This document shows, piece by piece, positions 35,505-44,170 of a stretch of 50,932 bases of DNA. Source of the stretch: Candidatus Mediterraneibacter norfolkensis (GTDB lineage: Bacteria > Bacillota > Clostridia > Lachnospirales > Lachnospiraceae); NCBI GenBank assembly GCA_019120615.1, contig DWUT01000100.1, positions 1 to 50,932 on the forward strand, read 5' to 3'. The notes below the pieces were generated by a model. It was given only the letters and a program-made list of their open reading frames with translations, had not been told where the DNA came from and did no database searches. Positions within the stretch are counted from its first letter, which is position 1. Each line of letters starts with the position of its first letter. The translations under genes were made by a program, and so were the position numbers.

Positions 35505-36686
35505 TTAGCAGGAAATCATTGATTTTTCCAGTGTTTCATCTGTCTCTTCGCACTTTTCCAGTATTTCCTCCGGGAATCCGGCGAGTTTCAGCAGCTTCAC
35601 CGCATTCTGCGACGTTGCCGGTCCCCTCATGATCTTATAACTGAAGGAAATATCATCCTCTCCCATCTCCTCACTGAAATGGTAGTTATCATACAGTCTG
35701 TCCAGAAGTACTGTCAGTTCCTTGTCGTGGGATGCGATCAGAGGAATGCAGTTCTTTCCCGCCAGATATTCCAGGATCGCGCGGGAGGCACGTATCCGCT
35801 CTCCGGTGTTCGTCCCCCGGAGGATCTCATCAATAACGCAAAGGGTAATCTTCCTGTCATTCAGATGATCCAGCAGCAGCGCCCCTACATCTCCAGTGGC
35901 AGTGTTCGCCCTCTGGGTACGCAGGAACCGGGATCCCCGGAGTACCTTTCTAAACCCGTTCATTCTTTCAGAGAGAGTAGGAAAAAGTTCCCGGATCTCC
36001 GCCTTCTCAGACAGCTTCTTCCCCACCTCCAGGATCTGGATCGCCGGGTCGCTTAAGCCCAGCTCAACCTCATATTTCATCTTCGTCACCATATAAAGGG
36101 CCAGGTTGACCACACATACCGCCAGACAGACAAGTTCCGCCGCATCTGCCTGCGTTATCACAGCGGCGAGCAAAGAAAGAACGAGCAGGATCTGCAGGCC
36201 CCGGCATACCCATCCGGTCTTCGGACGGTATTCCTCGATCCCGTCCATATAGGAAGGAATATAGTAGGACGCGGATTCCTTTCCGATGTTATAAAGGATC
36301 TCCTCTGTCTCTTCCCTGAGCGTTTCATCTCCGGCAAAGGCGGACACTCTCTTCTCAAAAAGGCTTCTCTCATCATCCCCCATATCATTCCTGCGCAGTT
36401 TCCAGTAGAGGATTTCCTCCCCTGCGGAAGTATCACAGTTATTGATCCGGTTGAAGATTTCATTCATGGACAGATCGTTCCAGGTGACGTCATCCAGTCC
36501 GTTGTCGTCCCCTGCCAGCTGCCAGTATCCTTTTACCTTGTCATTCCACTCTTTCTCCTTCGGTACGGCGCCGAACTTTCCGCGAATATATTCCTTCACT
36601 TTCTTCTTCCAGGATCTGAGTGACAGCAGCCGGTTAAATTCCAGGAAAAGAAAGAAGATCAGTATTGCAAGTAAGATCGCGATCAT
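35505..36686 (-). CDS. MutS-related membrane protein lacking the Walker A region
   Basis: 393 aa. An N-terminal membrane segment (about 1-18) and a central hydrophobic pair (about 160-200) resemble the small MutS-like ATPases of Firmicutes. The C-terminal part keeps the MutS Walker B/signature segment LCVIDEILRGTNTGERIRAS, the IASHDKELT switch and ISFSYKIMRGPATSQNAVKLL. The expected P-loop region (GPNASGKST type) and the preceding core and lever domain are absent: ATGDVGALLLDHL runs straight into NDRKITLCVIDE. Relatives I remember are roughly 550-600 aa, so about 150-200 residues appear to be missing without a frameshift. ATP binding is unlikely. GGGAGG precedes the ATG. Confidence 0.8.
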   Translation of the reverse strand: MIAILLAILIFFLFLEFNRLLSLRSWKKKVKEYIRGKFGAVPKEKEWNDKVKGYWQLAGDDNGLDDVTWNDLSMNEIFNRINNCDTSAGEEILYWKLRRNDMGDDERSLFEKRVSAFAGDETLREETEEILYNIGKESASYYIPSYMDGIEEYRPKTGWVCRGLQILLVLSLLAAVITQADAAELVCLAVCVVNLALYMVTKMKYEVELGLSDPAIQILEVGKKLSEKAEIRELFPTLSERMNGFRKVLRGSRFLRTQRANTATGDVGALLLDHLNDRKITLCVIDEILRGTNTGERIRASRAILEYLAGKNCIPLIASHDKELTVLLDRLYDNYHFSEEMGEDDISFSYKIMRGPATSQNAVKLLKLAGFPEEILEKCEETDETLEKSMISC

Positions 36687-36720
36687 CTGTTTCGCCCTCC
36701 CATTGTATTATTCACTTAAT

Positions 36721-36749
36721 ACAGTATCGCATCCGGCATGCAAAGTCAA
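36721..36749 (-). promoter_or_regulatory. Promoter of the MutS-like gene and possibly dapL
   Basis: On the minus strand TTGACT (36744-36749) is followed after 17 nt by TACTGT (36721-36726), about 35 nt before the start codon. No separate promoter is evident in the 36 nt before dapL. Confidence 0.55.
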
Positions 36750-36815
36750 TCTTTTCCCCTGTCTGGCAGGAGATTGGATACATTTACTTTTTGCAGGTCA
36801 CACCCAACCATTTGT

Positions 36816-38168
36816 TTACAGGTATGGGACCATATATACAGGGAGATAGATAATCTCATTCTCTGTCTTCAGGTCATTTTTGTGGATCACATACGCAGTA
36901 TGCATCTGCTCCCTGTATTTTCTGCGGAACTTGTTAAGAGAACTGATAGTATAATTACTCCCCGACTTCACTTCTATTGGAGAGATATTATGCCGGCTCG
37001 TCACTTTGCTCTTGGCAAGCAAAAAGTCTATCTCCATTCTCGCCTCGGAATCTTCTCTTGACGGATTAGAGTAAAAATAAAGCTTATATCCTGATGATGT
37101 AAGCATCTGAGCAACAATATTCTCCAGGATCATCCCTTTATTGATCTCCAGCTTATCAAACAGAAGCTTCCTGTATATTTCCTCTGATACCAGACCATTC
37201 TCATCAAACGCATGGCTGATCAGCAGCCCTGTATCTGCCATATAACATTTCATCGTCATTCTGTCCATATTCATGCGCAGACCGACGTTTGGTTCTGTAG
37301 AATTATAGCAGGTATTGATGATCATGGCATCATCCAGCCAGGCAAAAGCATCCTCGTATTCTCTCAGCCTTGCTTCCCGGCTTATAGACGCAAGCCGGAA
37401 TTTTTTCTCATGTCTGCTCAGTTGAGCCGGGATCTCATCAAAAATACTTTCTACCTTTCTTTCATATCCTTCCGTATATTTTGAAACATCTGCCCGATAA
37501 AGTGTCAGGATATCACGTTTGATCCGATCCACTCTGTCAAAATCTCTGGATTCTGAGTATTCGGCAACTGCCTGCGGCATTCCCCCTACGATCATATACT
37601 GACGAAAATAATCCATTGCCTTTCTGTGAAGTGCCTGTCCCAGTGGCTGCTTCTTCTCAAAACATGCTGCAATAAAAGGCATCATAGTCTGGTTCCCAAC
37701 AGCCCACAGGAATTCTTCAAAATCCATAGGATACATCCGTATATGCCTCTCTTCTGACGGGATCACTATATCCTGCACATTTCTTTTTATCGAAAGGAGG
37801 GAGCCTGTTTCCATATAATCATAACGTCCGTCAGCTACCAGATATTTTATTGCCGCTCTTGCTCTCGGAAACATCTGTACCTCGTCAAAGATGATCAGGG
37901 AATTATGTTTATAGAGCTTCACATTATAAAATGCTGACAGATACATAAAAAAGTTATCCAGATCATTCAGATAGGTATAAAACAGCTCCTTTACTTCATC
38001 CGGAGTATTATTGAAATCGATCATTATATAAGATTTGTATTCTGCTCTTGCAAACGCTTCGACTATATAACTTTTCCCGACACGTCTCGCGCCGTCGATC
38101 AAAAGAGCTGTTTTTCCTGCACTTTCCCGCTTCCATTCAAGGAACTTATCGTATATTTTTCTTTTCAA
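36816..38168 (-). CDS. AAA-family ATPase with DUF4143 domain
   Basis: About 450 aa. The N-terminal AAA_14 domain has a P-loop IDGARRVGKSYIVEAFA and a Walker B HNSLIIFDEVQMFPRA, with EFLWAVG after the MDFEEF segment. The C-terminal DUF4143 region (about 250-450) ends with a nuclease-like fold: EIDFLLAK followed by ISPIEVKSGSNYTISSL, reminiscent of PD-(D/E)XK. I place the start at a TTG (38168) because GGAGG lies 8 nt upstream; the track TTG at 38204 overlaps the predicted promoter. These proteins are common accessory genes of unknown function. Confidence 0.85.
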   Translation of the reverse strand: MKRKIYDKFLEWKRESAGKTALLIDGARRVGKSYIVEAFARAEYKSYIMIDFNNTPDEVKELFYTYLNDLDNFFMYLSAFYNVKLYKHNSLIIFDEVQMFPRARAAIKYLVADGRYDYMETGSLLSIKRNVQDIVIPSEERHIRMYPMDFEEFLWAVGNQTMMPFIAACFEKKQPLGQALHRKAMDYFRQYMIVGGMPQAVAEYSESRDFDRVDRIKRDILTLYRADVSKYTEGYERKVESIFDEIPAQLSRHEKKFRLASISREARLREYEDAFAWLDDAMIINTCYNSTEPNVGLRMNMDRMTMKCYMADTGLLISHAFDENGLVSEEIYRKLLFDKLEINKGMILENIVAQMLTSSGYKLYFYSNPSREDSEARMEIDFLLAKSKVTSRHNISPIEVKSGSNYTISSLNKFRRKYREQMHTAYVIHKNDLKTENEIIYLPVYMVPYL

Positions 38169-38180
38169 ATTTGTCTCCTC

Positions 38181-38266
38181 CACGTTTTCAAGATTTTTAT
38201 ACAATCATTTTATCACGTTTTCAAGATTTTTATGTAACCATTTTACCACGTTTTCAAGATTTTCGT
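38181..38266 (-). repeat. 33-bp tandem repeats forming a duplicated promoter
   Basis: Two full units and one partial unit, starting CACGTTTTCAAGATTTT on the plus strand (38181, 38214, 38247). On the minus strand each unit carries TTGAAA, and the next unit supplies a TATAAA or CATAAA exactly 17 nt downstream. The proximal pair (38219-38224 and 38196-38201) is a good promoter for the AAA/DUF4143 gene, with a leader of about 20 nt. There are no spacers, so it is not a CRISPR array. Confidence 0.7.
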
Positions 38267-38350
38267 CTGTTTCCGTGCTTATCGCACAAAAAGAGGACGG
38301 AAATCCATCTTCCGGATTCCATCCTCTCATCTCTTTCTTCTCTTCTTTTT

Positions 38351-38914
38351 CTATCCTTTTTCCATATGGATCGCTTTTTTCGGACATATCAGTGCGCAGA
38401 CCGCGCAGCCGATGCACTTCTCTCTGTCCACCTTCCAGACCAGTTCCTTCCGGTTCACCTCAAGCGCTCCCTGGGGACATTTCTTCGCGCAGAGCGAGCA
38501 GTACATGCATTTCGTCACATCCATGACCGGCTTTTCTTCTCCGCGTTTTCCTTCCTTCTCCTCATCATGGGGCTTTGTGTATGTATCGCTCTTCTTGGTC
38601 ACATCCGGCTCGGTATAGCCCTTTGCCATAAAAAGACATTTTTTCGGGCATCCGCGCACACAGGCTCCGCACTGGACGCAGTCAAACCGGTTTATGGTCC
38701 ATGTTCCCGCCTTCCGGTCAACCTGTATCGCCTGTGACGGACAGGAGCGCGCGCACAGACCGCAGGTGATGCAGTCTTCTATTTTTATCTCCACATGCCC
38801 CCGCATCCGTTCCGGATATTCGACAGGCTCATAGGGATATCCGACTGTGGCCGGCTTCCGGAAAAGGTTGCCTATGATCCTGCGGGTAAATGTAAAAAAT
38901 CTTGTTCTTTCCAT
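38351..38914 (-). CDS. echF: Ech hydrogenase ferredoxin-like subunit with four [4Fe-4S] motifs
   Basis: 187 aa. Four CxxCxxCxxxCP motifs occur at residues 48-59, 79-90, 136-147 and 167-178 (CITCGLCARSCP, CVQCGACVRGCP, CMYCSLCAKKCP, CIGCAVCALICP). The classical EchF has two, so this looks like a doubled version with a charged linker (about 100-130, KPHDEEKEGKRGEEK). It would carry electrons from reduced ferredoxin to the small subunit at the cytoplasmic face. It is the last gene of the ech operon, 19 nt after echE. Confidence 0.9.
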   Translation of the reverse strand: MERTRFFTFTRRIIGNLFRKPATVGYPYEPVEYPERMRGHVEIKIEDCITCGLCARSCPSQAIQVDRKAGTWTINRFDCVQCGACVRGCPKKCLFMAKGYTEPDVTKKSDTYTKPHDEEKEGKRGEEKPVMDVTKCMYCSLCAKKCPQGALEVNRKELVWKVDREKCIGCAVCALICPKKAIHMEKG

Positions 38915-38933
38915 GCTATCACTCCTCCGCTGC

Positions 38934-40013
38934 CTATCGTTCCGTACAGCTCACGCACGGGTCTATGGTAAGAATCAGGATCGGCACATCCGCCAGCTGA
39001 CATCCCTTGAGCATCTCGACCATAGGCGGGATATTGCTTGTAGTCGGAGTACGGAGCCTGAATCGGTCGAGATACTTCGTCCCGTTTGCCTTTACATAGT
39101 AGATTGCTTCCCCTCTGGGCTGCTCGATCCGGACGAAATACTCTCCGGCAGGATTTCCTTTTACCGGAACGCTGACAGGTCCGTCCGGGATCTTGCCGAT
39201 CGCCTCACGGATCAGATCAAAGGACTGAAGCAGCTCTTTGAGGCGAACCTCACATCTCGCATAGGAATCACAGTCTGTCGATATGATCGGTTCCACAGAC
39301 AGATCCTTATACGCTCCGTATCCCAGCATCCTTACATCATAAGGCTCTCCGCTGGCTCTCAGCATCGGTCCTACGGCTCCAAGAGAAATCGCATCTTCCC
39401 TGCTCAGCACGCCCGCTCCTTTCAGACGGCTCTGAACTGTATAATCCTGAAGAAACGTACTGATGATCGGCTTCAGCTGGCTCTCAATGTCTTTGATGGC
39501 ATGGAGGATATCGTTCAGCATAGTGCTGTCCATATCTCTCTGCACGCCTCCCACCAGATTGACAGAATGGATGATCCTTCCTCCTGTCGTCTCGTCAAAC
39601 ATGTCCAGAATCTTCTCTCTGAGGCGCCAGCTCTCCATGAACAGGCTCTCAAATCCCATGGCATCCGCAAGCAGTCCGAGCCAGAGGAGATGGCTGTGGA
39701 TACGGCTCATCTCCACCCAGATCGTCCGCAGATAATTGGCGCGTTCCGGCACCTGGATATTCATGATCTCTTCTACTGCCATACAGTATCCCAGACCGTG
39801 TCCGCAGCTGCAGATCCCGCAGATCCTTTCCGCGACATACGGATACTGTTTAAAATCTCTTTTCTCAACCAGTTTTTCAAGTCCTCTGTGGATGTAACCG
39901 ATACTGGGGATCGCACCCACCACAGTCTCATCCTCCAGCACAAGATCCAGGTGGACCGGCTCCGGCAGGACAGGATGCTGAGGACCGAACGGTACAATAC
40001 TTCTTTTAGCCAT
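38934..40013 (-). CDS. echE: Ech hydrogenase large (NiFe) subunit
   Basis: 359 aa, related to NuoD. Nickel-iron ligands are RICGICSCGHG (Cys65, Cys68) and DPCVSCTER (Cys353, Cys356). The protein ends at the Arg of that last motif, so there is no C-terminal peptide to be removed by a maturation protease. The rest matches group 4 large subunits (FGPQHPVLPEPVHLDL, IGYIHRGLEKLVEKRDF). The active site reduces protons to H2 or oxidises H2. It begins 6 nt after echD. Confidence 0.95.
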   Translation of the reverse strand: MAKRSIVPFGPQHPVLPEPVHLDLVLEDETVVGAIPSIGYIHRGLEKLVEKRDFKQYPYVAERICGICSCGHGLGYCMAVEEIMNIQVPERANYLRTIWVEMSRIHSHLLWLGLLADAMGFESLFMESWRLREKILDMFDETTGGRIIHSVNLVGGVQRDMDSTMLNDILHAIKDIESQLKPIISTFLQDYTVQSRLKGAGVLSREDAISLGAVGPMLRASGEPYDVRMLGYGAYKDLSVEPIISTDCDSYARCEVRLKELLQSFDLIREAIGKIPDGPVSVPVKGNPAGEYFVRIEQPRGEAIYYVKANGTKYLDRFRLRTPTTSNIPPMVEMLKGCQLADVPILILTIDPCVSCTER

Positions 40014-40019
40014 TGCTTT

Positions 40020-40367
40020 CTACTCCTTTTTCTTAAATGGTGTTTCCTCATCGATCCGGTACAGCTTATCGTGATAATCCGGCTCAATGTGCCCGATCTT
40101 TACTCCGAAAAGCTCCTCCGCCTCATTCTCCTGAAGGAACGCGCACGGATAGATATGCGTGATACTCGCGATCTCCTCATTTTCTTCCACTTCCAGCCTG
40201 AGAGTGACCATATCATATCCCTTGCAGAAAGAATAACTCATCTCATATCCATCGTCCACGGTAACGGCGCAGATCTGGACCAGTCTCCAGTCTTCTGCTT
40301 TCATTGCCACCACTGCCGGGAAGAATCCCGCCAGAGAGATCTTCCTTATCTCATTTTTCCCATCCAT
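40020..40367 (-). CDS. echD: Ech hydrogenase subunit D (NuoC-like)
   Basis: About 115 aa, corresponding to the 30-kDa (NuoC) subunit of complex I in short form. Recognisable segments are GYEMSYSFCKGYDMVTLRLEV and ITHIYPCAFLQENEAEELFGVKI, ending before the EchE gene. The ATG at 40367 (MDGKNEIRK) has GGAGG 8 nt upstream; the track start is a GTG within that site. It lies 5 nt after the echC stop. Confidence 0.9.
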   Translation of the reverse strand: MDGKNEIRKISLAGFFPAVVAMKAEDWRLVQICAVTVDDGYEMSYSFCKGYDMVTLRLEVEENEEIASITHIYPCAFLQENEAEELFGVKIGHIEPDYHDKLYRIDEETPFKKKE

Positions 40368-40372
40368 CTCTG

Positions 40373-40810
40373 TCACCTCCCGTCTTTCTTCATCGCCGCC
40401 TGTTTCTCATCCAGCACTTTCAGTGCTTTGACCACACCGTCGATGATCGACTCCGGGCGCGCCGCGCAGCCCGGCACATAGACGTCCACCGGGATCACGG
40501 TATCGATCCCGCCTTTTATGTTGTAACATTCCTTAAAAATGCCTCCCGTACAGGCGCAGATCCCGACTGCCACAACGACCTTAGGTTCCGGCATCTGGCT
40601 GTAGAGCTGTTTTACCACGCTCTCGGTCTGGCTGTTGACCCCGCCGGTGATCAGCAGGATATCCGCCTGAAAGGGGTCTCCCGTATTGATGATCCCGAAC
40701 CTCTCGATATCATACTTCGGAGTCAGGCAATCCAGCACTTCGATATCGCATCCGTTGCAGCTGCTCGCGTCATAGTGGAGCAGCCACGGTGATTTTGAAA
40801 CTTTATTCAT
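40373..40810 (-). CDS. echC: Ech hydrogenase small subunit
   Basis: About 145 aa, NuoB-like. The proximal [4Fe-4S] cluster ligands are CNGC (18-21 from the start), Cys in VGICACTGG and Cys in VPGCAARPE. The protein links EchF to the NiFe subunit. I use the ATG at 40810 (MNKVSKSPWLLHYD) with GGAGGAAGG upstream; the track ATG at 40828 sits directly at the echB stop with no site of its own. Confidence 0.94.
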   Translation of the reverse strand: MNKVSKSPWLLHYDASSCNGCDIEVLDCLTPKYDIERFGIINTGDPFQADILLITGGVNSQTESVVKQLYSQMPEPKVVVAVGICACTGGIFKECYNIKGGIDTVIPVDVYVPGCAARPESIIDGVVKALKVLDEKQAAMKKDGR

Positions 40811-40828
40811 AACAGACCTTCCTCCCAT

Positions 40829-41692
40829 TTACTTGATCAACATCAGGATCAGTATGTTCACGCCTCCGGCTACCAGAGTCACGACCCAGCAGCTGTAGAG
40901 CAGCATCTTCCATTTCACACGGGCGCTCACATTATCCCAGAGCGTCTCCATGAAGAAGATCACCGCACAGATCACAAACGCCACGATCCAGCTCCACCAG
41001 GTACTGTTCACAAAGAACAGGAAGAAGATTCCCAGAAGCAGTATCATCTCATAGTACTCCGCTATATTCATGATAGCCAGCGTAGTACCGGACATCTCTG
41101 TCGTGATCCCCTTGACCATCTCCTGATGCGCATGATGGCTCGTAGACAGATCAAAGGGGGACTTTCTGAATTTGATCGCTGTTGTGAACATGAATCCGAA
41201 CAGAAGCCCCGGCATCCAGATCACCGCACTGTACTCGCGGGTGATAAAATCCGACACCTGGAAGGAATCTGTGGTCAGATAGAATCCCACCGCCACAAGG
41301 AGCGTCAGAGGTTCATAAGCCATCATCTGAAGCATCTCTCTGCTGGCTCCCATGTTCGCATAAGGCGAAGAATCGCTGGAAGCTGCCATGATCAAAAACA
41401 TGTCCGCCGTACTTAAGATAAACAGGACCATCAGAAGGTCCGCTCCGGCAAAGAGCATGGAACCTGCGATCATCAGGATCACCAGATAACTTAAGTTCAG
41501 AAGGAGCTGCACGTTATTAACCGCGATCATTTCCTTCGAAAACAGTTTTCCCAGATCATAAAACGGCTGAAGGATACTGGGACCTTTTCTCCGCTGCATC
41601 CGGGCGCTGATGATCCTGTCGATCCCGTCCAGCAGCGCACCAACGAACGGAGCGAAGATCAGATATGCAAGAACAAAAATTACCGGTCTCAT
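40829..41692 (-). CDS. echB: Ech hydrogenase membrane subunit B (NuoH-like)
   Basis: 287 aa with about eight membrane helices. Family landmarks are RKGPSILQPFYDLGKLFSKE near the N-terminus and the cytoplasmic loop RKSPFDLSTSHHAHQEMVKGITTEMSG, which contacts the hydrophilic arm. It is part of the ion-translocating module and anchors EchCDE. The start overlaps echA by 4 bp (ATGA). Confidence 0.95.
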   Translation of the reverse strand: MRPVIFVLAYLIFAPFVGALLDGIDRIISARMQRRKGPSILQPFYDLGKLFSKEMIAVNNVQLLLNLSYLVILMIAGSMLFAGADLLMVLFILSTADMFLIMAASSDSSPYANMGASREMLQMMAYEPLTLLVAVGFYLTTDSFQVSDFITREYSAVIWMPGLLFGFMFTTAIKFRKSPFDLSTSHHAHQEMVKGITTEMSGTTLAIMNIAEYYEMILLLGIFFLFFVNSTWWSWIVAFVICAVIFFMETLWDNVSARVKWKMLLYSCWVVTLVAGGVNILILMLIK

Positions 41693-43587
41693 ACTACAGC
41701 ACCTCCGATCACAATACAGAATCCAAGCACAAGCGCGGCCGCCGCAATGATAATAGACGGGATCCGCAGATGCCGTCTTCCGAATTCAAACCGCAGATAC
41801 CAGTTGCTCAGGTACAGGTGCTCCTGTCCGCCAAAACTGTTGGTAAAGAACCGGTTGTCCCCTTCGTTGATCCCGTTCATGTAGATCGGCACGAGTTCTC
41901 TGTGGGAACGCCGGCTGATAAAGAACATGACCACCGGCACGATAAAGATGGAGACAAGCATGATCGCCATAGTCGTCAGCACGCTCATGGAAATGACGTC
42001 CTTCGCGTTCCCGAACAGTTCCTGCACGATGGGGTTAACCACCCATATCGCCACCAGCGGAAGCAGAAGACAGAGCAGGAGCATGGTCGCCGCATGGAAG
42101 ATCATGGATACATACTCGTCTTTTCTTGTCACATCTTTTACCTTTTCTCTCGGAATGTGATAGCACAGCAGCTTTGCCAGCCATTTCGTCCAGTAGAACA
42201 TGGTCGAGGCGCTGCCGTACGCAATACAGAGCACAAGGATAAAGTTTCCGGAATCCACGAACGCTCTCAGCGCCACCCACTTCGAGATCAGCATCCCGAA
42301 GGGCGCCAGATACATACCGGCGATCCCGATTCCCATTATGTAGGCCAGTTTCGGCACCCGGATGATCAGACCGTGCATATCCTCGATATCCCTGGAGCCA
42401 AGCGTGTTCTCCGTGGCGCCGACGGACTGGAACAGCATGGACTTGCTGACCGAGTGGAAGATCATGAGGAAGACTGCCGCCCAGACCGTCTCCTCCGCGC
42501 CGATCCCTGCACATCCCACGATCAGTCCCAGGTTGGATATAGTAGAGAAGGCAAGGACTTTCTTCCCGTCATTCTGGGCGATCGCCATCATACTTGCCAT
42601 GATAAAAGTAAACCCTCCGATACTGGACACCAGGATCCCCACCAGGTTTCCCTGGAATGCCGGGGAAATCCGGAGCAGCAGATACACCCCCGCCTTCACC
42701 ATCGTCGCGCTGTGGAGCAGCGCGCTGGACGGCGTCGGAGCCACCATAGCGCCCAAAAGCCAGGTAGAGAAAGGCAGCTGCGCTGATTTGGTCAGTCCGG
42801 CAAGGGCCAGGCAGATCAGCGGAAGCATCGCACCCACACTGACAATGTCGAGGAGCTGTACCGTACCGTTCACTTTCGCCATCCACGCGATGGCGACCGC
42901 AAATCCAAGACCGCCCAGGAGGTTCATCCACAGGGCACAGAAGCTGTTGTTCACCGCCTCCTCCGACCTGGTATATCCGATCATCAAAAACGAGATGACA
43001 CTGGTGATCTCCCAGAAAAAATACATCCAGATCATATTCTGAGAGAGCACAAGTCCGAACATTGCCGCCAGGAACAGAAACAGCATGGAAAAGAAAAACG
43101 GCTGCCTGTCCTGTACCTCCTCATGATGGGAATGGTATCCCTTCATGTATCCCACTGTATAAATGCAGATGAATCCGCCGATAAAAGCGATGATGATAAA
43201 CATCAGAACCGTAAACCAGTCCACCATCATGTGAGGCTGTCTCTCAGCGAGCTCGGTTGTGAACTCTGTATACAGAAGAAGCACCGTCTGTGCCGCAGAA
43301 AGCAGGATCGGGACGATCCTCCGGTACTTTACTCCCATATAAATAATAAGGCACATCAGAACAACATCCCCCACAGACATCAGATGGTCCACGAGTTCTG
43401 TCTCGGGATAAAGCATCAGCACCCGGGCACCGTCTGTAATCCAACGGACTATGAATACGACCGTTGTGAGCATAATGACTCCGGCACCTGTATACACGAT
43501 AATCCCTCTTGCCTTCTGGTCTCTGACAAAGGGGAAGATCAGTGCAAACACCGCCGGAATTCCGATAAGAAATGGTATCATTGTCAT
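41689..43587 (-). CDS. echA: Ech hydrogenase membrane subunit A (NuoL/antiporter-like)
   Basis: 632 aa with about 15-16 membrane helices, homologous to the proton-pumping NuoL/MrpA family. The central region has WEITSVISFLMIGYTRSEEAV (Glu in helix 5) and LTKSAQLPFSTWLLGAMVAPTPSSALLHSATMVKAG (Lys in helix 7, then a second Lys), the residues used for ion transfer. It is the first gene of echABCDEF and diverges from hypA. Confidence 0.95.
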   Translation of the reverse strand: MTMIPFLIGIPAVFALIFPFVRDQKARGIIVYTGAGVIMLTTVVFIVRWITDGARVLMLYPETELVDHLMSVGDVVLMCLIIYMGVKYRRIVPILLSAAQTVLLLYTEFTTELAERQPHMMVDWFTVLMFIIIAFIGGFICIYTVGYMKGYHSHHEEVQDRQPFFFSMLFLFLAAMFGLVLSQNMIWMYFFWEITSVISFLMIGYTRSEEAVNNSFCALWMNLLGGLGFAVAIAWMAKVNGTVQLLDIVSVGAMLPLICLALAGLTKSAQLPFSTWLLGAMVAPTPSSALLHSATMVKAGVYLLLRISPAFQGNLVGILVSSIGGFTFIMASMMAIAQNDGKKVLAFSTISNLGLIVGCAGIGAEETVWAAVFLMIFHSVSKSMLFQSVGATENTLGSRDIEDMHGLIIRVPKLAYIMGIGIAGMYLAPFGMLISKWVALRAFVDSGNFILVLCIAYGSASTMFYWTKWLAKLLCYHIPREKVKDVTRKDEYVSMIFHAATMLLLCLLLPLVAIWVVNPIVQELFGNAKDVISMSVLTTMAIMLVSIFIVPVVMFFISRRSHRELVPIYMNGINEGDNRFFTNSFGGQEHLYLSNWYLRFEFGRRHLRIPSIIIAAAALVLGFCIVIGGAVV

Positions 43588-43786
43588 AAATCCGCCCTTC
43601 CTCTCTTATAGTATAAATTCACAATGGCTAAAAACCACTCATATCTAATGTAATCCTGATTTCAAAATTTTACAATAGCAAAACATCATTTTCTGTTTTC
43701 TTTTTTGTGAAATGTGCTACAATGTAGAATGTTGAAATTTGTATTTATATGTTATTTCGAACAGGATTTTTATGGGAGGAGTCAGT
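43588..43786. promoter_or_regulatory. Divergent ech/hyp intergenic region
   Basis: About 199 nt, AT-rich, with promoters in both directions. For hyp, TGCTACAAT (TACAAT at 43718-43723) is an extended -10 without a good -35, about 65 nt before hypA. For ech, TATACT on the minus strand lies about 25 nt before echA, and a TTGTAA-17-TACATT alternative lies further upstream. The shared region suggests joint control of the hydrogenase and its maturation genes; I do not recognise a specific operator. Confidence 0.5.
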
Positions 43787-44170
43787 ATGCACGAACTGAG
43801 TATCACAGAACATCTGCTTGATCATTGTATCCGGGAGGCTGAAGCTCAGAATGCCTCGCGGATCCGCACGATCCGCCTGTGCATTGGTCAGCTCAGGGGC
43901 ATTGTCCCGGACTGTATCCAGCTCTATCTGGACATGCTTTCCGAGGGAACGATCGCAGAGGGCGCACAGATCGAAGCGGAATTTCTCCCTGTGAAAGTGC
44001 TCTGCCGTGACTGCGGGATGGAAGGAGAGATCACCCCTCATCATCTTTCATGCCCCCACTGCGGCGGTCTCAGCCTCAAGATCCTGTCCGGGAAAGAATT
44101 TTATATCAAAAGCATGGAGGTAGACATCAATGGAAATAAAAGTACTGCATCAGATCATGGACTGGAATGA
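43787..44170 (+). CDS. hypA: Hydrogenase nickel-incorporation protein HypA
   Basis: About 127 aa. It starts MHELSITEHLLDH with the nickel-binding His2, and has the zinc-binding CxxC pairs CRDCG and CPHCGG (zinc-ribbon region about 70-95). It delivers nickel with HypB to the large subunit. GGGAGGAG lies just before the ATG at 43787; the track start is upstream of it. The C-terminus extends about 15 residues past the usual end and overlaps hypB by 41 bp. Confidence 0.95.
   Translation: MHELSITEHLLDHCIREAEAQNASRIRTIRLCIGQLRGIVPDCIQLYLDMLSEGTIAEGAQIEAEFLPVKVLCRDCGMEGEITPHHLSCPHCGGLSLKILSGKEFYIKSMEVDINGNKSTASDHGLE

Noticed and set aside
38181-38266. CRISPR array
   Set aside because: The 33-bp units are contiguous with no spacers and no cas genes; they form promoters.
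38205-38417. 70-aa minus-strand ORF containing repeated ENLENV
   Set aside because: It is produced by translation through the tandem promoter repeats and lacks a ribosome binding site.
38847-40481. 544-aa plus-strand ORF
   Set aside because: Antisense to echE, echD and echF in moderately GC-rich DNA; no ribosome binding site and no family resemblance.
41665-42786. 373-aa plus-strand ORF
   Set aside because: Antisense to echA/echB with His/Asp/Arg-rich composition typical of a shadow frame.
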